NCBI GenBank assembly: GCA_020025375.1
Contig: JAHHSF010000058.1
Coordinates: 1-7,831 of the forward strand
Reading direction: 5' to 3'
DNA from: Oscillospiraceae bacterium
GTDB lineage: Bacteria; Bacillota; Clostridia; Oscillospirales; Oscillospiraceae
DNA length: 7,831 nucleotides
Shown: positions 1 through 6,285 of the stretch, piece by piece
How positions within the stretch are numbered: the stretch's first letter is position 1
How the letters are laid out: each line of letters begins with the position of its first letter
The notes under the pieces: generated by a model
What the model saw: only the letters and a program-made list of their open reading frames with translations
Database searches by the model: none
Told to the model about the DNA's origin: nothing
Program-made: the position numbers and the translations under genes

Positions 1-1
1 C

Positions 2-412
2 CTGGGCAGGGCGGGGGCCGACCACGCCGCCCTGCTTCAGGAGTATATCCGCCACGAGCTGGCCGATTGGCGGACCTATCAAGCCCTGGCCCGGCGGGTC
101 ACCGGCTCGGCCGCCCGGACCCTGTCCTCCATGGCCGCCGACGAACGGCGGCATGCCAAGCGGCTTTCAGCCGCCTTTTTCCTCATCTCGGGGGTACGCT
201 TTCTCCCCGAGACCCAGCCTGTCTCCCGGCCTCCCTGCAGCCTCATGGGGACTCTGCGGGAGCGGTTCTGGGAGGAACAGCACGGAGCCGCCGCTTATCT
301 GGCCTCCGCCGAGGACGCCGCCGACCCCTGCCTGGCCGCTCTCTACCGGGACCTGGCCGCCGAGGAGGGGGCCCACGCCGACCTCCTCCGGGCCATGGTG
401 GAACGTATGTAG
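2..412 (+). CDS. Ferritin-like (rubrerythrin-type) di-iron protein, 3' part
   Basis: The reading frame is open from the left edge, so the N-terminus is missing; 136 residues and a TAG stop are visible. The visible part shows a duplicated four-helix-bundle iron pattern. Glu19 is followed 29 residues later by an E-x-x-H motif (Glu48, His51), and Glu91 or Glu92 is followed about 30 residues later by a second E-x-x-H (Glu122, His125). This E...ExxH...E...ExxH spacing is the ligand set of ferritin-like and rubrerythrin-type di-iron proteins, which often handle peroxide or iron in anaerobes. No C-terminal rubredoxin domain (paired CxxC) follows, so it is not a classical rubrerythrin unless such a domain lies in the missing N-terminal part. 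A strong terminator follows 3 bases after the stop, so this is the last gene of its transcript. The fold is fairly secure; the physiological substrate cannot be told from sequence. Confidence 0.8.
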   Translation: MGRAGADHAALLQEYIRHELADWRTYQALARRVTGSAARTLSSMAADERRHAKRLSAAFFLISGVRFLPETQPVSRPPCSLMGTLRERFWEEQHGAAAYLASAEDAADPCLAALYRDLAAEEGAHADLLRAMVERM

Positions 413-415
413 CCG

Positions 416-454
416 GCAAGCCCCGTTCTCCCAAGAGAGCGGGGCTTGCTTTTT
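416..454 (+). terminator. Intrinsic terminator after the ferritin-like gene
   Basis: A 15-bp stem (416-430 with 435-449, one G-T wobble) closes a CCAA tetraloop. The outer 10 pairs are perfect and G+C-rich, and the right arm runs into five T residues (450-454). It begins 3 bases after the stop of the ferritin-like gene, a textbook rho-independent terminator for that transcript. Confidence 0.9.
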
Positions 455-474
455 GGCCGGTCTGCCAGTATAAT
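446..474 (+). promoter_or_regulatory. Probable sigma-A promoter of the RidA-family gene
   Basis: A perfect TATAAT lies at 469-474. With a 17-base spacer, the matching -35 position is TTGCTT at 446-451, which keeps only the TTG of the consensus. The start of transcription would be expected near 480-482, about 37 bases before the chosen ATG. The -35 element lies inside the right arm and T-tract of the preceding terminator, so promoter and terminator share bases. The -10 is convincing; the -35 is weak. Confidence 0.6.
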
Positions 475-518
475 ATCCCCGCGGCAACCGCCGAACAACA
501 AACAGGATGGTGTTACTT

Positions 519-905
519 ATGGTAGATTTGAAATACGTGACCGGCGGGGAGCCTGGCTCCGCCCCCTACTCCGACCTTGTGGTGGTCAGCGACAAGATTC
601 TGTACCTCTCCGGCCTGGTGTCCGAGGATCTGGAGACCGGCGACCTCCTCCCCGGCGACATCACCGCCGAGACCCGGCGGACCTTCCAGAACCTCAAGAC
701 CATTCTGGAACAGAACGGCTCCGACATGGACCACGTCATCCGTGTGGAGGTCCTCCTGGCCGACTTCTCCCAGCGGGATGAGATGAACGCCGAGTACATG
801 AAGCACTTTTCCCCCGCGCGGATGCCTGCCCGCCTCTGCTTCGGCGGAGTGGACCTGGCCGGCGGGTGCAAGATTGAGGTCATGGTGACCGCGGCGAAGA
901 AGTAA
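519..905 (+). CDS. RidA family (YjgF/YER057c/UK114) protein, probable enamine/imine deaminase
   Basis: This 128-residue protein matches the length and layout of the RidA family. Archetypal members are cytosolic trimers that hydrolyse reactive enamine/imine intermediates, such as 2-aminoacrylate, released by PLP enzymes. Active-site positions known from E. coli RidA are present: Tyr17 (PYS), Ser31 (LSG; Ser30 in E. coli), Arg105 and Cys107 (PARLC) and Glu120 (KIEV). I chose ATG 519 over the longer ATG 507 because numbering from 519 puts Tyr17, Arg105, Cys107 and Glu120 at the E. coli numbers, and because an AGGATGG-type ribosome site (504-510) sits 8 bases upstream; at 507 the only purines abut the codon. 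Departures from the usual C-terminal signature are Leu after the key Arg, Val111 where a small or basic residue is usual, and a Val ending the motif. With terminators on both sides it appears monocistronic. True RidA versus another Rid subgroup is unresolved, so no symbol is given. Confidence 0.88.
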   Translation: MVDLKYVTGGEPGSAPYSDLVVVSDKILYLSGLVSEDLETGDLLPGDITAETRRTFQNLKTILEQNGSDMDHVIRVEVLLADFSQRDEMNAEYMKHFSPARMPARLCFGGVDLAGGCKIEVMVTAAKK

Positions 906-932
906 ATATGGAAAAATAGGGGTTCCAGTTAC

Positions 933-974
933 AAACCGGCAGCTTCCCATAGAACATGGGAAACTGCCGGTTTT
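933..974. terminator. Bidirectional terminator between the RidA-family gene and the ATPase operon
   Basis: Bases 933-942 pair perfectly with 964-973 (10 bp). After one C/A mismatch (943/963), 944-950 pair with 956-962 (7 bp) around a 5-base loop. On the plus strand the stem ends in TTTT (971-974); on the minus strand it ends in TTT-G-T (935-931). The plus-strand gene stops at 905 and the minus-strand D gene stops at 978, so the hairpin lies where both convergent transcripts should end. It is a better fit to the rule on the plus strand; the minus-strand T-run is short. Confidence 0.8.
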
Positions 975-977
975 CGT

Positions 978-1682
978 TTACACTTCTTCCATTTGTCCGC
1001 CGAAGGCCTGGACGGCGCGGGCATCCTCCGCCCGCTTCTCCTCGATGGCCTCCTTCAGGAGCATATCCTTCACCTTCATAAGGCGGATGGTATTGGCGCG
1101 CTCGTTCTCATCCAGCTTCATGGTGATATACTTAATGCTCTCCTGCATCTGGGGAATCTTTACATACTCCAGGGCATTGACCCGCCGCCGGGTCTTTTCG
1201 ATCTCCTCAGCCAGGAGCTGGGAGGTCTTTTCAATCTGGGCCAGGCGAAGCATATCCTGGAACACGCTGGACATGGCATCCACCGCATCGTCCAGCTCAC
1301 CGGAGGTGGTGGCAAAGCCGTAGGGATAGACCTCCCCGGGGTCGTCATTCCTGGTGCGGAAGGTGTACTCCGGCACATTGACCGACATGATGTTCTTGAA
1401 GGTCATCTCCAGCTCCACCGACTGCTTGGGATACATGAGGGCCTCCTCCATCCGCTCGGCAGACATGATGGCCGAGGCCACGGTAAAGGAGCCGTGGGCC
1501 CGCATAAGCCCTTCCTCCACCCGCTGACGGAGGGCACGGTTTTCCCGCACCACGTCCATAAACTGCTTCATCAGCTCATCTCGTTTGTCTTTCAGCAACT
1601 TATGCCCCCGGATGGAGGTCCGCAGGCGGCTCTTGAGCCGGGTCAACTCCTGCCGGGTGGGGTTTACGTTTAAGGCAGGCAT
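978..1682 (-). CDS. ntpD: V-type ATPase subunit D (central rotor shaft)
   Basis: This 234-residue protein is the V/A-ATPase D subunit, the coiled-coil axle that turns inside the A3B3 head and transmits torque to the membrane ring. The N-terminal NPTRQELTRLKSRL segment followed by a long charged helix (about 5-60), the central YPYGFATTS-type region (about 119-127) and a second long helix (about 130-220) with KIPQMQESIKYI give the usual antiparallel hairpin. Length is close to that of family members. The ATG start is 3 bases beyond the stop of B, and its GGAGG ribosome site lies inside the end of B. It is the last gene of the operon; a hairpin terminator follows 4 bases after its TAA. No gene like E. 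hirae ntpH or ntpJ follows. Confidence 0.97.
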   Translation of the reverse strand: MPALNVNPTRQELTRLKSRLRTSIRGHKLLKDKRDELMKQFMDVVRENRALRQRVEEGLMRAHGSFTVASAIMSAERMEEALMYPKQSVELEMTFKNIMSVNVPEYTFRTRNDDPGEVYPYGFATTSGELDDAVDAMSSVFQDMLRLAQIEKTSQLLAEEIEKTRRRVNALEYVKIPQMQESIKYITMKLDENERANTIRLMKVKDMLLKEAIEEKRAEDARAVQAFGGQMEEV

Positions 1683-1685
1683 GGT

Positions 1686-3068
1686 TTATCCCTCCTTTTT
1701 CGGGAGGTATTTCTCGATAAATTCCGGTTTGATTCGTTTTAGCTCACTGGTGGGCAGGATGGAAAGAAGCTCCCAGCCCAGGTCCAGAGTCTCCTCGATG
1801 GAGCGATCCTCGTCCGCCCCCTGGCTCACATACCGCTTCTCAAATTCATCGGCGAATTTGGCATAGAGCAGGTCTGTGGGGGAAAGGGCGGCCTCGCCCA
1901 GGATGGACATAAGCTCCTTGTTCTCCTTGCCGGTGGCATAGGCGGCGAAGAGCTGGTTCATGGTGCCCGAGTGATCCTCCCGGGTTTTCCCGGTGCCGAT
2001 GCCCTTGTCCTTCAAGCGGGACAGAGACGGCAAAACGTCAACAGGTGGGATAATTCCCTTTCGATATAACTCTCTGGATAGGATAATCTGCCCCTCGGTG
2101 ATATAGCCGGTGAGGTCGGGGATAGGATGGGTCTTGTCGTCCTCAGGCATGGTTAGGATGGGGATCATGGTGATGGAGCCGGGCTTGCCCAGCTGACGGC
2201 CCGCCCGCTCGTACATGGTGGCCAAGTCGGTGTAGAGGTAGCCGGGGTAGCCACGACGGCCGGGGACCTCCTTCTTTGCCGCCGACACCTCCCGGAGGGC
2301 TTCGGCATAGTTGGTGATGTCTGTAAGGATGACCAGCACGTGCATCCCCTTCTCGAAGGCCAGGTACTCGGCGGCGGTGAGGGCCATACGAGGGGTGGAG
2401 ATACGCTCCACCGCCGGGTCGTTGGCTAGGTTGGTGAAGAGGACGGTTCGGTCGATGGCCCCGGTGCGGCGGAAGTCCTGGACGAAGAACTCGGACTCCT
2501 CAAAGGTGATACCGATGGCGGCAAAGACCACGGCGAAGTTGGAGGAGTCCTCCCCCAGCACTCTGGCCTGACGGGCAATCTGGGCGGCCAGGTTGGCGTG
2601 GGGCAGGCCGGAGCCGCTGAAAATCGGGAGCTTCTGCCCACGGACCAGGGTGTTCAGGCCGTCGATGGTGGAGATGCCGGTCTGGATAAACTCGTTGGGA
2701 TAGTCCCGGGCGGCGGGGTTTATGGGCAGGCCGTTGATGTCCCGGTGCTCCTCGGCCAGAATCTCAGGGCCGCCGTCAATGGGCTGACCCATGCCGTTGA
2801 AGACCCGGCCCAGCATATCGCCGGAGACGGCCAACTGGAGGGGGTGGCCCAGGAAACGAATTTTGGAATCGGCAAGATTGATGCCGGCGGAGTTCTCAAA
2901 GAGCTGCACCACGGCGTTGTCCCCATTGACCTCCAGCACCTTACAGCGGCGGAGAGAGCCGTCGGGCAGTTCAATTTCGCCCAGTTCGTCGTAGGTGACA
3001 CCCTGGACCCGCTTGACCACCATCAGGGGGCCGTTGATTTCCTGGATGGTCTTATACTCTCGAATCAT
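1686..3068 (-). CDS. ntpB: V-type ATPase subunit B (non-catalytic nucleotide-site subunit)
   Basis: This 460-residue protein is the B subunit, which alternates with A in the soluble head and supplies the arginine finger to the catalytic site on A. It has an N-terminal beta-barrel (about 1-75), then a RecA-like core. The P-loop position reads SGSGLPHANL (151-160), lacking the GKT of a working Walker A, as is normal for B. The ATPase alpha/beta signature PPVDVLPSLS (341-350) is intact and is followed by Arg351, the family arginine finger. A helical C-terminal domain follows. The ATG overlaps the stop of A in an ATGA arrangement (3065-3068), and a purine-rich AAAGGAGG-type site lies in the tail of A, suggesting translational coupling that would help keep A and B equal. 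Length is typical. No defect was seen. Confidence 0.98.
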   Translation of the reverse strand: MIREYKTIQEINGPLMVVKRVQGVTYDELGEIELPDGSLRRCKVLEVNGDNAVVQLFENSAGINLADSKIRFLGHPLQLAVSGDMLGRVFNGMGQPIDGGPEILAEEHRDINGLPINPAARDYPNEFIQTGISTIDGLNTLVRGQKLPIFSGSGLPHANLAAQIARQARVLGEDSSNFAVVFAAIGITFEESEFFVQDFRRTGAIDRTVLFTNLANDPAVERISTPRMALTAAEYLAFEKGMHVLVILTDITNYAEALREVSAAKKEVPGRRGYPGYLYTDLATMYERAGRQLGKPGSITMIPILTMPEDDKTHPIPDLTGYITEGQIILSRELYRKGIIPPVDVLPSLSRLKDKGIGTGKTREDHSGTMNQLFAAYATGKENKELMSILGEAALSPTDLLYAKFADEFEKRYVSQGADEDRSIEETLDLGWELLSILPTSELKRIKPEFIEKYLPKKEG

Positions 3069-4840
3069 GCGTCCTCCCCTCCTTTCGCGGCGATGGCCTC
3101 GATCTCATCCACCATCTGGGCGCGGATGGCGGCGTAGCGGGCATTATATTCCTCCTCGGGAACGCTCTTGGCCCGGCCAATGCCCTCCCGGGCGGCGATG
3201 GCAAAGAGCTCCCTCACGTCGGCACCCCGGCCAATGGCGGCCCGGCAAAGGCGATCGTACTCCAAAATCATGCCCAGCATCTGGAACTGGCGGTCGTAGC
3301 TGGAGTACCAGTCAATCTCCAGGAAGCCGTTCTGCTGGAGAAAGTCCTCCCGAATCATCTTGGCGGTCTCCAGGGTGAGTTGGTCGGCGGCGGACAGGGA
3401 GTCCTTACCCACCAGCTGGACAATCTCGTTCAGGCTGGCCTCCTCCTGGAGGATGGCCATGGCCTTGTCCCGGCGGGCCATGTAATCGCGGCTCAGGTTG
3501 GCGTCGTACCAGGGCTTCAGGGCATCCAGATAGAGGGAGTAGGAGTTGAGCCAGTTGATCGCGGGGAAGTGGCGGCGATAGGCCAGGGAGGCATCCAGGG
3601 CCCAGAATACCTTTACGATACGCATGGTGGCCTGGGAGACAGGCTCGGACAGATCGCCGCCGGGAGGAGAGACTGCACCCACAGCGGTCAGACTGCCCCG
3701 GCGCTCTTTGTCGCTGGTGAGGCACTCCACCGAGCCGGCCCGCTCATAGAACTGGGCCAGACGGGAGGACAGGTAGGCGGGGTATCCCTCCTCGCCGGGC
3801 ATCTCTTCCAGACGGCCGGACATCTCGCGCAGAGCCTCGGCCCAGCGGGAGGTGGAATCCGCGATGACGGCCACGTCGTAGCCCATGTCCCGGAAGTACT
3901 CGGCAATGGTGATGCCGGTGTAGATAGAGGCCTCACGGGCGGCCACGGGCATATCCGAGGTATTGGCGATGAGGACGGTCCGCTTCATGAGGGACTCCCC
4001 GGTGCGGGGGTCCTGAAGCTCGGGGAATTCCCGCAAAACGTCGGTCATCTCGTTTCCCCGCTCGCCACAGCCGATGTAGATGACGATATCTACGTCGGAC
4101 CACTTGGCCAGCTGGTGCTGGATGACGGTCTTGCCCGAGCCAAAGGGGCCGGGGACGGCAGCGGTGCCGCCCTTGGCGATGGGGAAGAGGGTGTCGATGA
4201 TACGCTGACCCGTCAGCAGGGGCTGACGGGGAGGATATTTGTGCTTATAGGGACGGCCCACACGGACGGGCCATTTCTGGACCATGGTGAGCTCCTGTTT
4301 CTCGCCATTTTCCAGCTGGAGGACGGCGATGGTATCCCGGATGGTGTGCGCTCCGCTCTCAATGGAGAGGAGGGTGCCCTTCATCCTGGGAGGGAGCATC
4401 ACCTTGTGGAGGACCACCGAGGTCTCCTGCACGGTGCCCAGCACGTCGCCGCCGGTAAGAAAGTCCCCCGGCTTTGCCACAGGGGTGAAGGTCCACTTCT
4501 TCTCCTCGTCCAGGGCGGGGACCCGGATGCCACGGGTGAGGTTGGTCCCGGCCACCTTCATAATGCTCTCCAGGGGGCGCTGGATGCCGTCGTAAATGTT
4601 CTCAATGAGGCCGGGGCCAAGCTCCACGGAGAGAGGGGCGCCGGTGGTGACCACCTCGGCGCCGGGGCCCAGACCGGAGGTCTCCTCATAGACCTGGATG
4701 GAGGCGGCGTCGCCGTTCATGTTCAGAATCTCGCCGATGAGTCCCTGTTCGCCCACCCGGACCACATCGGCCATATTGGCGCCGGACAGGCCTGTGGCCA
4801 CCACCAGGGGTCCGGACACTTTGACGATTTTTCCGCTCAA
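3065..4840 (-). CDS. ntpA: V-type ATPase subunit A (catalytic ATP-binding subunit)
   Basis: This 591-residue protein is the catalytic A subunit, which hydrolyses (or makes) ATP in the A3B3 head. In order it shows an N-terminal beta-barrel (1-75), the A-specific bulge or non-homologous region (about 110-190), Walker A GPFGSGKT (231-238, Lys237), catalytic Glu260 in GCGERGNE, the Walker B-type strand DVAVIADSTSRW (322-333), PPGGDLSEPVS (392-402) and the alpha/beta signature PAINWLNSYS (426-435), then a helical C-terminus. It starts with TTG. The next in-frame ATG (Met23) would cut into the conserved barrel, and an AGAAGGAAGG site 8 bases upstream supports the TTG. Upstream lies a 126-base gap, the longest in the operon; downstream the stop overlaps the B start by 4 bases. 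All catalytic residues are present, so the enzyme should be active. Confidence 0.98.
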   Translation of the reverse strand: MSGKIVKVSGPLVVATGLSGANMADVVRVGEQGLIGEILNMNGDAASIQVYEETSGLGPGAEVVTTGAPLSVELGPGLIENIYDGIQRPLESIMKVAGTNLTRGIRVPALDEEKKWTFTPVAKPGDFLTGGDVLGTVQETSVVLHKVMLPPRMKGTLLSIESGAHTIRDTIAVLQLENGEKQELTMVQKWPVRVGRPYKHKYPPRQPLLTGQRIIDTLFPIAKGGTAAVPGPFGSGKTVIQHQLAKWSDVDIVIYIGCGERGNEMTDVLREFPELQDPRTGESLMKRTVLIANTSDMPVAAREASIYTGITIAEYFRDMGYDVAVIADSTSRWAEALREMSGRLEEMPGEEGYPAYLSSRLAQFYERAGSVECLTSDKERRGSLTAVGAVSPPGGDLSEPVSQATMRIVKVFWALDASLAYRRHFPAINWLNSYSLYLDALKPWYDANLSRDYMARRDKAMAILQEEASLNEIVQLVGKDSLSAADQLTLETAKMIREDFLQQNGFLEIDWYSSYDRQFQMLGMILEYDRLCRAAIGRGADVRELFAIAAREGIGRAKSVPEEEYNARYAAIRAQMVDEIEAIAAKGGEDA

Positions 4841-4966
4841 TGTTTCAACCTTCCTTCTGGTATGCTTTTCCGTTTGGAAAGGGAATGACAGGATATTGCG
4901 CTACGGGTCGGGCGCATGGCCGATTGGATCAGCCATCGCCCCGCCGAAAATGCCACCAGTGTGCGC
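4841..4966 (-). promoter_or_regulatory. Long intercistronic leader before subunit A, with imperfect hairpin
   Basis: These 126 bases between the stop of the F subunit and the start of A are noncoding. On the minus strand, 4940-4928 (GGCGATGGCTGAT) can pair with 4924-4911 (ATCGGCCATGCGCC) through 13 pairs with one bulged base and one G-T wobble, leaving a 3-base CCA loop. The hairpin is not followed by a T-run, so it is not an ordinary terminator. No convincing -35/-10 pair was seen. It could be an mRNA processing or stabilising element that raises A and B relative to upstream genes; that role is inference. Confidence 0.5.
4849..4858 (-). promoter_or_regulatory. Ribosome binding site deciding the TTG start of subunit A
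   Basis: On the minus strand AGAAGGAAGG sits 8 bases before the TTG at 4840-4838. No ATG or GTG in the correct frame lies near it, so it decides the TTG start. A 5-bp inverted repeat (TTTCC-AAAC-GGAAA, 4866-4879) lies just upstream. Confidence 0.75.
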
Positions 4967-5290
4967 TTACAGAATATCCGCACCCACGGCGCGCTCCACT
5001 GACTTCTTCACCTGGGCCATGCCGATTCCCAGCGGGCCCTCCTTACCGGGGATGAGAATGATAGCGGGGGTGAGGCGGTCCTTGTACCGCTCCAGCTCAG
5101 GGCCCATGTACTGGGCATACTGTTCGGTGAGATAGATGACGGCGTAGTCCTCCTTCGCCATGGTGTGGAGGAGGGTCTTGGCCTCCTCCACCGTGTCGGC
5201 GGGGCGGACGGTGAGCCCCAGGGTCTGGAAGCCCAGGACGCTGTCCCGATCCCCCAGAACGGCGATCTTATAACTAGGCATAGCACTCAC
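4967..5290 (-). CDS. ntpG: V-type ATPase subunit F (rotor shaft; E. hirae NtpG)
   Basis: This small soluble protein of about 104-107 residues is the V/A-ATPase F subunit, a Rossmann-like domain that binds D in the central rotor and can modulate activity. The N-terminal strand and loop YKIAVLGDRDSVLGFQTLGL and the middle DYAVIYLTEQYA and PAIILIPG strands are characteristic. The start is uncertain. GTG 5290 has a GGAAAGG site only 4 bases away and overlaps C by 17 bases; ATG 5281 overlaps C by 8 bases but is about 13 bases from the same site and fits the usual N-terminus (MxxYKIAV) better. Either way, F is translationally coupled to C. Naming differs: it is NtpG in E. hirae and AtpF or subunit F in other annotations. 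The function call is secure. Confidence 0.93.
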   Translation of the reverse strand: MSAMPSYKIAVLGDRDSVLGFQTLGLTVRPADTVEEAKTLLHTMAKEDYAVIYLTEQYAQYMGPELERYKDRLTPAIILIPGKEGPLGIGMAQVKKSVERAVGADIL

Positions 5291-6272
5291 GCAGCCTTTC
5301 CAGGATGATTTCCTTGTCCAGGTCGGCCAGACGGCCCGAGAGGAGGATCCGCAGATTGGTCAGGTCCCCTTCCAGGGCGGCCAAATAGCCGATGACGGGA
5401 GCCTCCCCAAAGGGGACGAACTTGGCCTCAGCCAGGTAGGCGGTGAGCGCATTGTCACAGGCCCGCTCAAAGGCGGTGAGTCTGCCGCCCTTCACGGCGG
5501 CGGCCCCCAGCTCGGCGGCCTCCTTCAGGCGGGTGGTGGCGTAAAGCTCGGCAAGCCCCGCCCCACCGGCGGTAGCCACGGCCAGGATGCCCTGGTGGCC
5601 CACCGTACCCCCCTGGAAGAGGACCCCCTTCAAAAAGTCGGCGGTCTTTTTCATCCGCAGGGCCCGGACCAGACAGCGCAGGTTGGCCCCGTCCACCTGG
5701 AGCTGCACATAGCCCATGAGGTATTGGCTTCCGGTCTCCTTGGCCAGCCCGGTCAGGTCGGCAAAATAGGCCCGGTCCAGGGCCATGTCCAGCCGCTGGG
5801 GGTCCCCGGTCTCGGCCAGGACCCTCCGGCCCTCCTCCAGAGCAGCGGCCAGGGGCTTTGGCAGGGTGACCGAAGTGCCGGAAAGGGCTTCCTTCAGGGC
5901 CCGTGGGGACACCCGCCCGGTCTCCACCAGGAGTCGGTCGAAGTCCTTCCCCAGGGCCTCGGCCTTGAGAAGGGTCTTCAGATTGTGGTAGTCGTTTGGC
6001 ACCTTAAACGCATCCAGGAGCCGGGGGTCTGGAAGACTCCCCTCCAGGTCGGCCAGGGCGGCCGCCCGGCGGTCGGAGAGCAACTTCTCCACCCCGTCGG
6101 GGGTGAGGTGGGCTGTCTCCCCATAGCCGCACTCGGCCAGGACCTTTACCGCGTCCTCCGGGGTGCGGGCCTCCAGCATCCGATCCAACCGCTCCCGGGT
6201 GACCAGCTGCCCCTCCATAGCGTGGATTCGGGCGGAGAGGCCCAGGTAGTCGGTGTCTTTGATCTTAGACAA
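5274..6272 (-). CDS. ntpC: V-type ATPase subunit C (d-type ring-shaft coupling subunit)
   Basis: This 332-residue protein is the bacterial V/A-ATPase C subunit, equivalent to eukaryotic subunit d: a helical funnel that sits on the K ring and socketed central shaft. Family hallmarks include the N-terminal Y-x-x-LSARIHAMEGQLVTRERL segment (9-29), VLAECGYG (about 44-51), FKVPNDYHNLKTLLKAE, and the closing LEGDLTNLRILLSGRLADL with ILERLRECYA. Length is normal. The start is TTG at 6272. The first internal ATG (Met19) would remove the conserved YLGLSARIHA segment, and AAGGGGG (6287-6281) lies 8 bases upstream. The gene begins 13 bases after E and its end overlaps the start of F. The bases between ribosome site and start contain GGGTCTGACCC, a small inverted repeat that could partly hide the site. 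Confidence 0.94.
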   Translation of the reverse strand: MSKIKDTDYLGLSARIHAMEGQLVTRERLDRMLEARTPEDAVKVLAECGYGETAHLTPDGVEKLLSDRRAAALADLEGSLPDPRLLDAFKVPNDYHNLKTLLKAEALGKDFDRLLVETGRVSPRALKEALSGTSVTLPKPLAAALEEGRRVLAETGDPQRLDMALDRAYFADLTGLAKETGSQYLMGYVQLQVDGANLRCLVRALRMKKTADFLKGVLFQGGTVGHQGILAVATAGGAGLAELYATTRLKEAAELGAAAVKGGRLTAFERACDNALTAYLAEAKFVPFGEAPVIGYLAALEGDLTNLRILLSGRLADLDKEIILERLRECYA

Positions 6273-6285
6273 GGGTCAGACCCCC

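Noticed and set aside
507..518. A longer start (ATG 507) for the RidA-family gene
   Set aside because: The purine-rich ribosome site would overlap the codon, and the extra four residues shift the active-site numbering away from the family.
67..525. A 152-residue plus-strand open frame overlapping the ferritin-like gene
   Set aside because: It is Arg/Pro/Gly-rich, runs through the terminator and the RidA promoter, and is out of frame with the E...ExxH protein.
993..1673. A 226-residue plus-strand open frame opposite subunit D
   Set aside because: Antisense shadow of D, with Leu/Gly/His-rich sequence and no recognisable domain or ribosome site.
3380..4888. A 502-residue open frame on the plus strand opposite subunit A
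   Set aside because: It lies antisense to the highly conserved A gene, is rich in Gly, His and Asp in a low-complexity way, matches no family I know and has no ribosome site. It is a by-product of strong third-position G/C bias.
4841..4966. An internal promoter before subunit A
   Set aside because: Partial -10-like strings occur on the minus strand (for example TATCCT and GCATAC), but none has an acceptable -35 at 16-18 bases. The gap is reported only as a structured leader.
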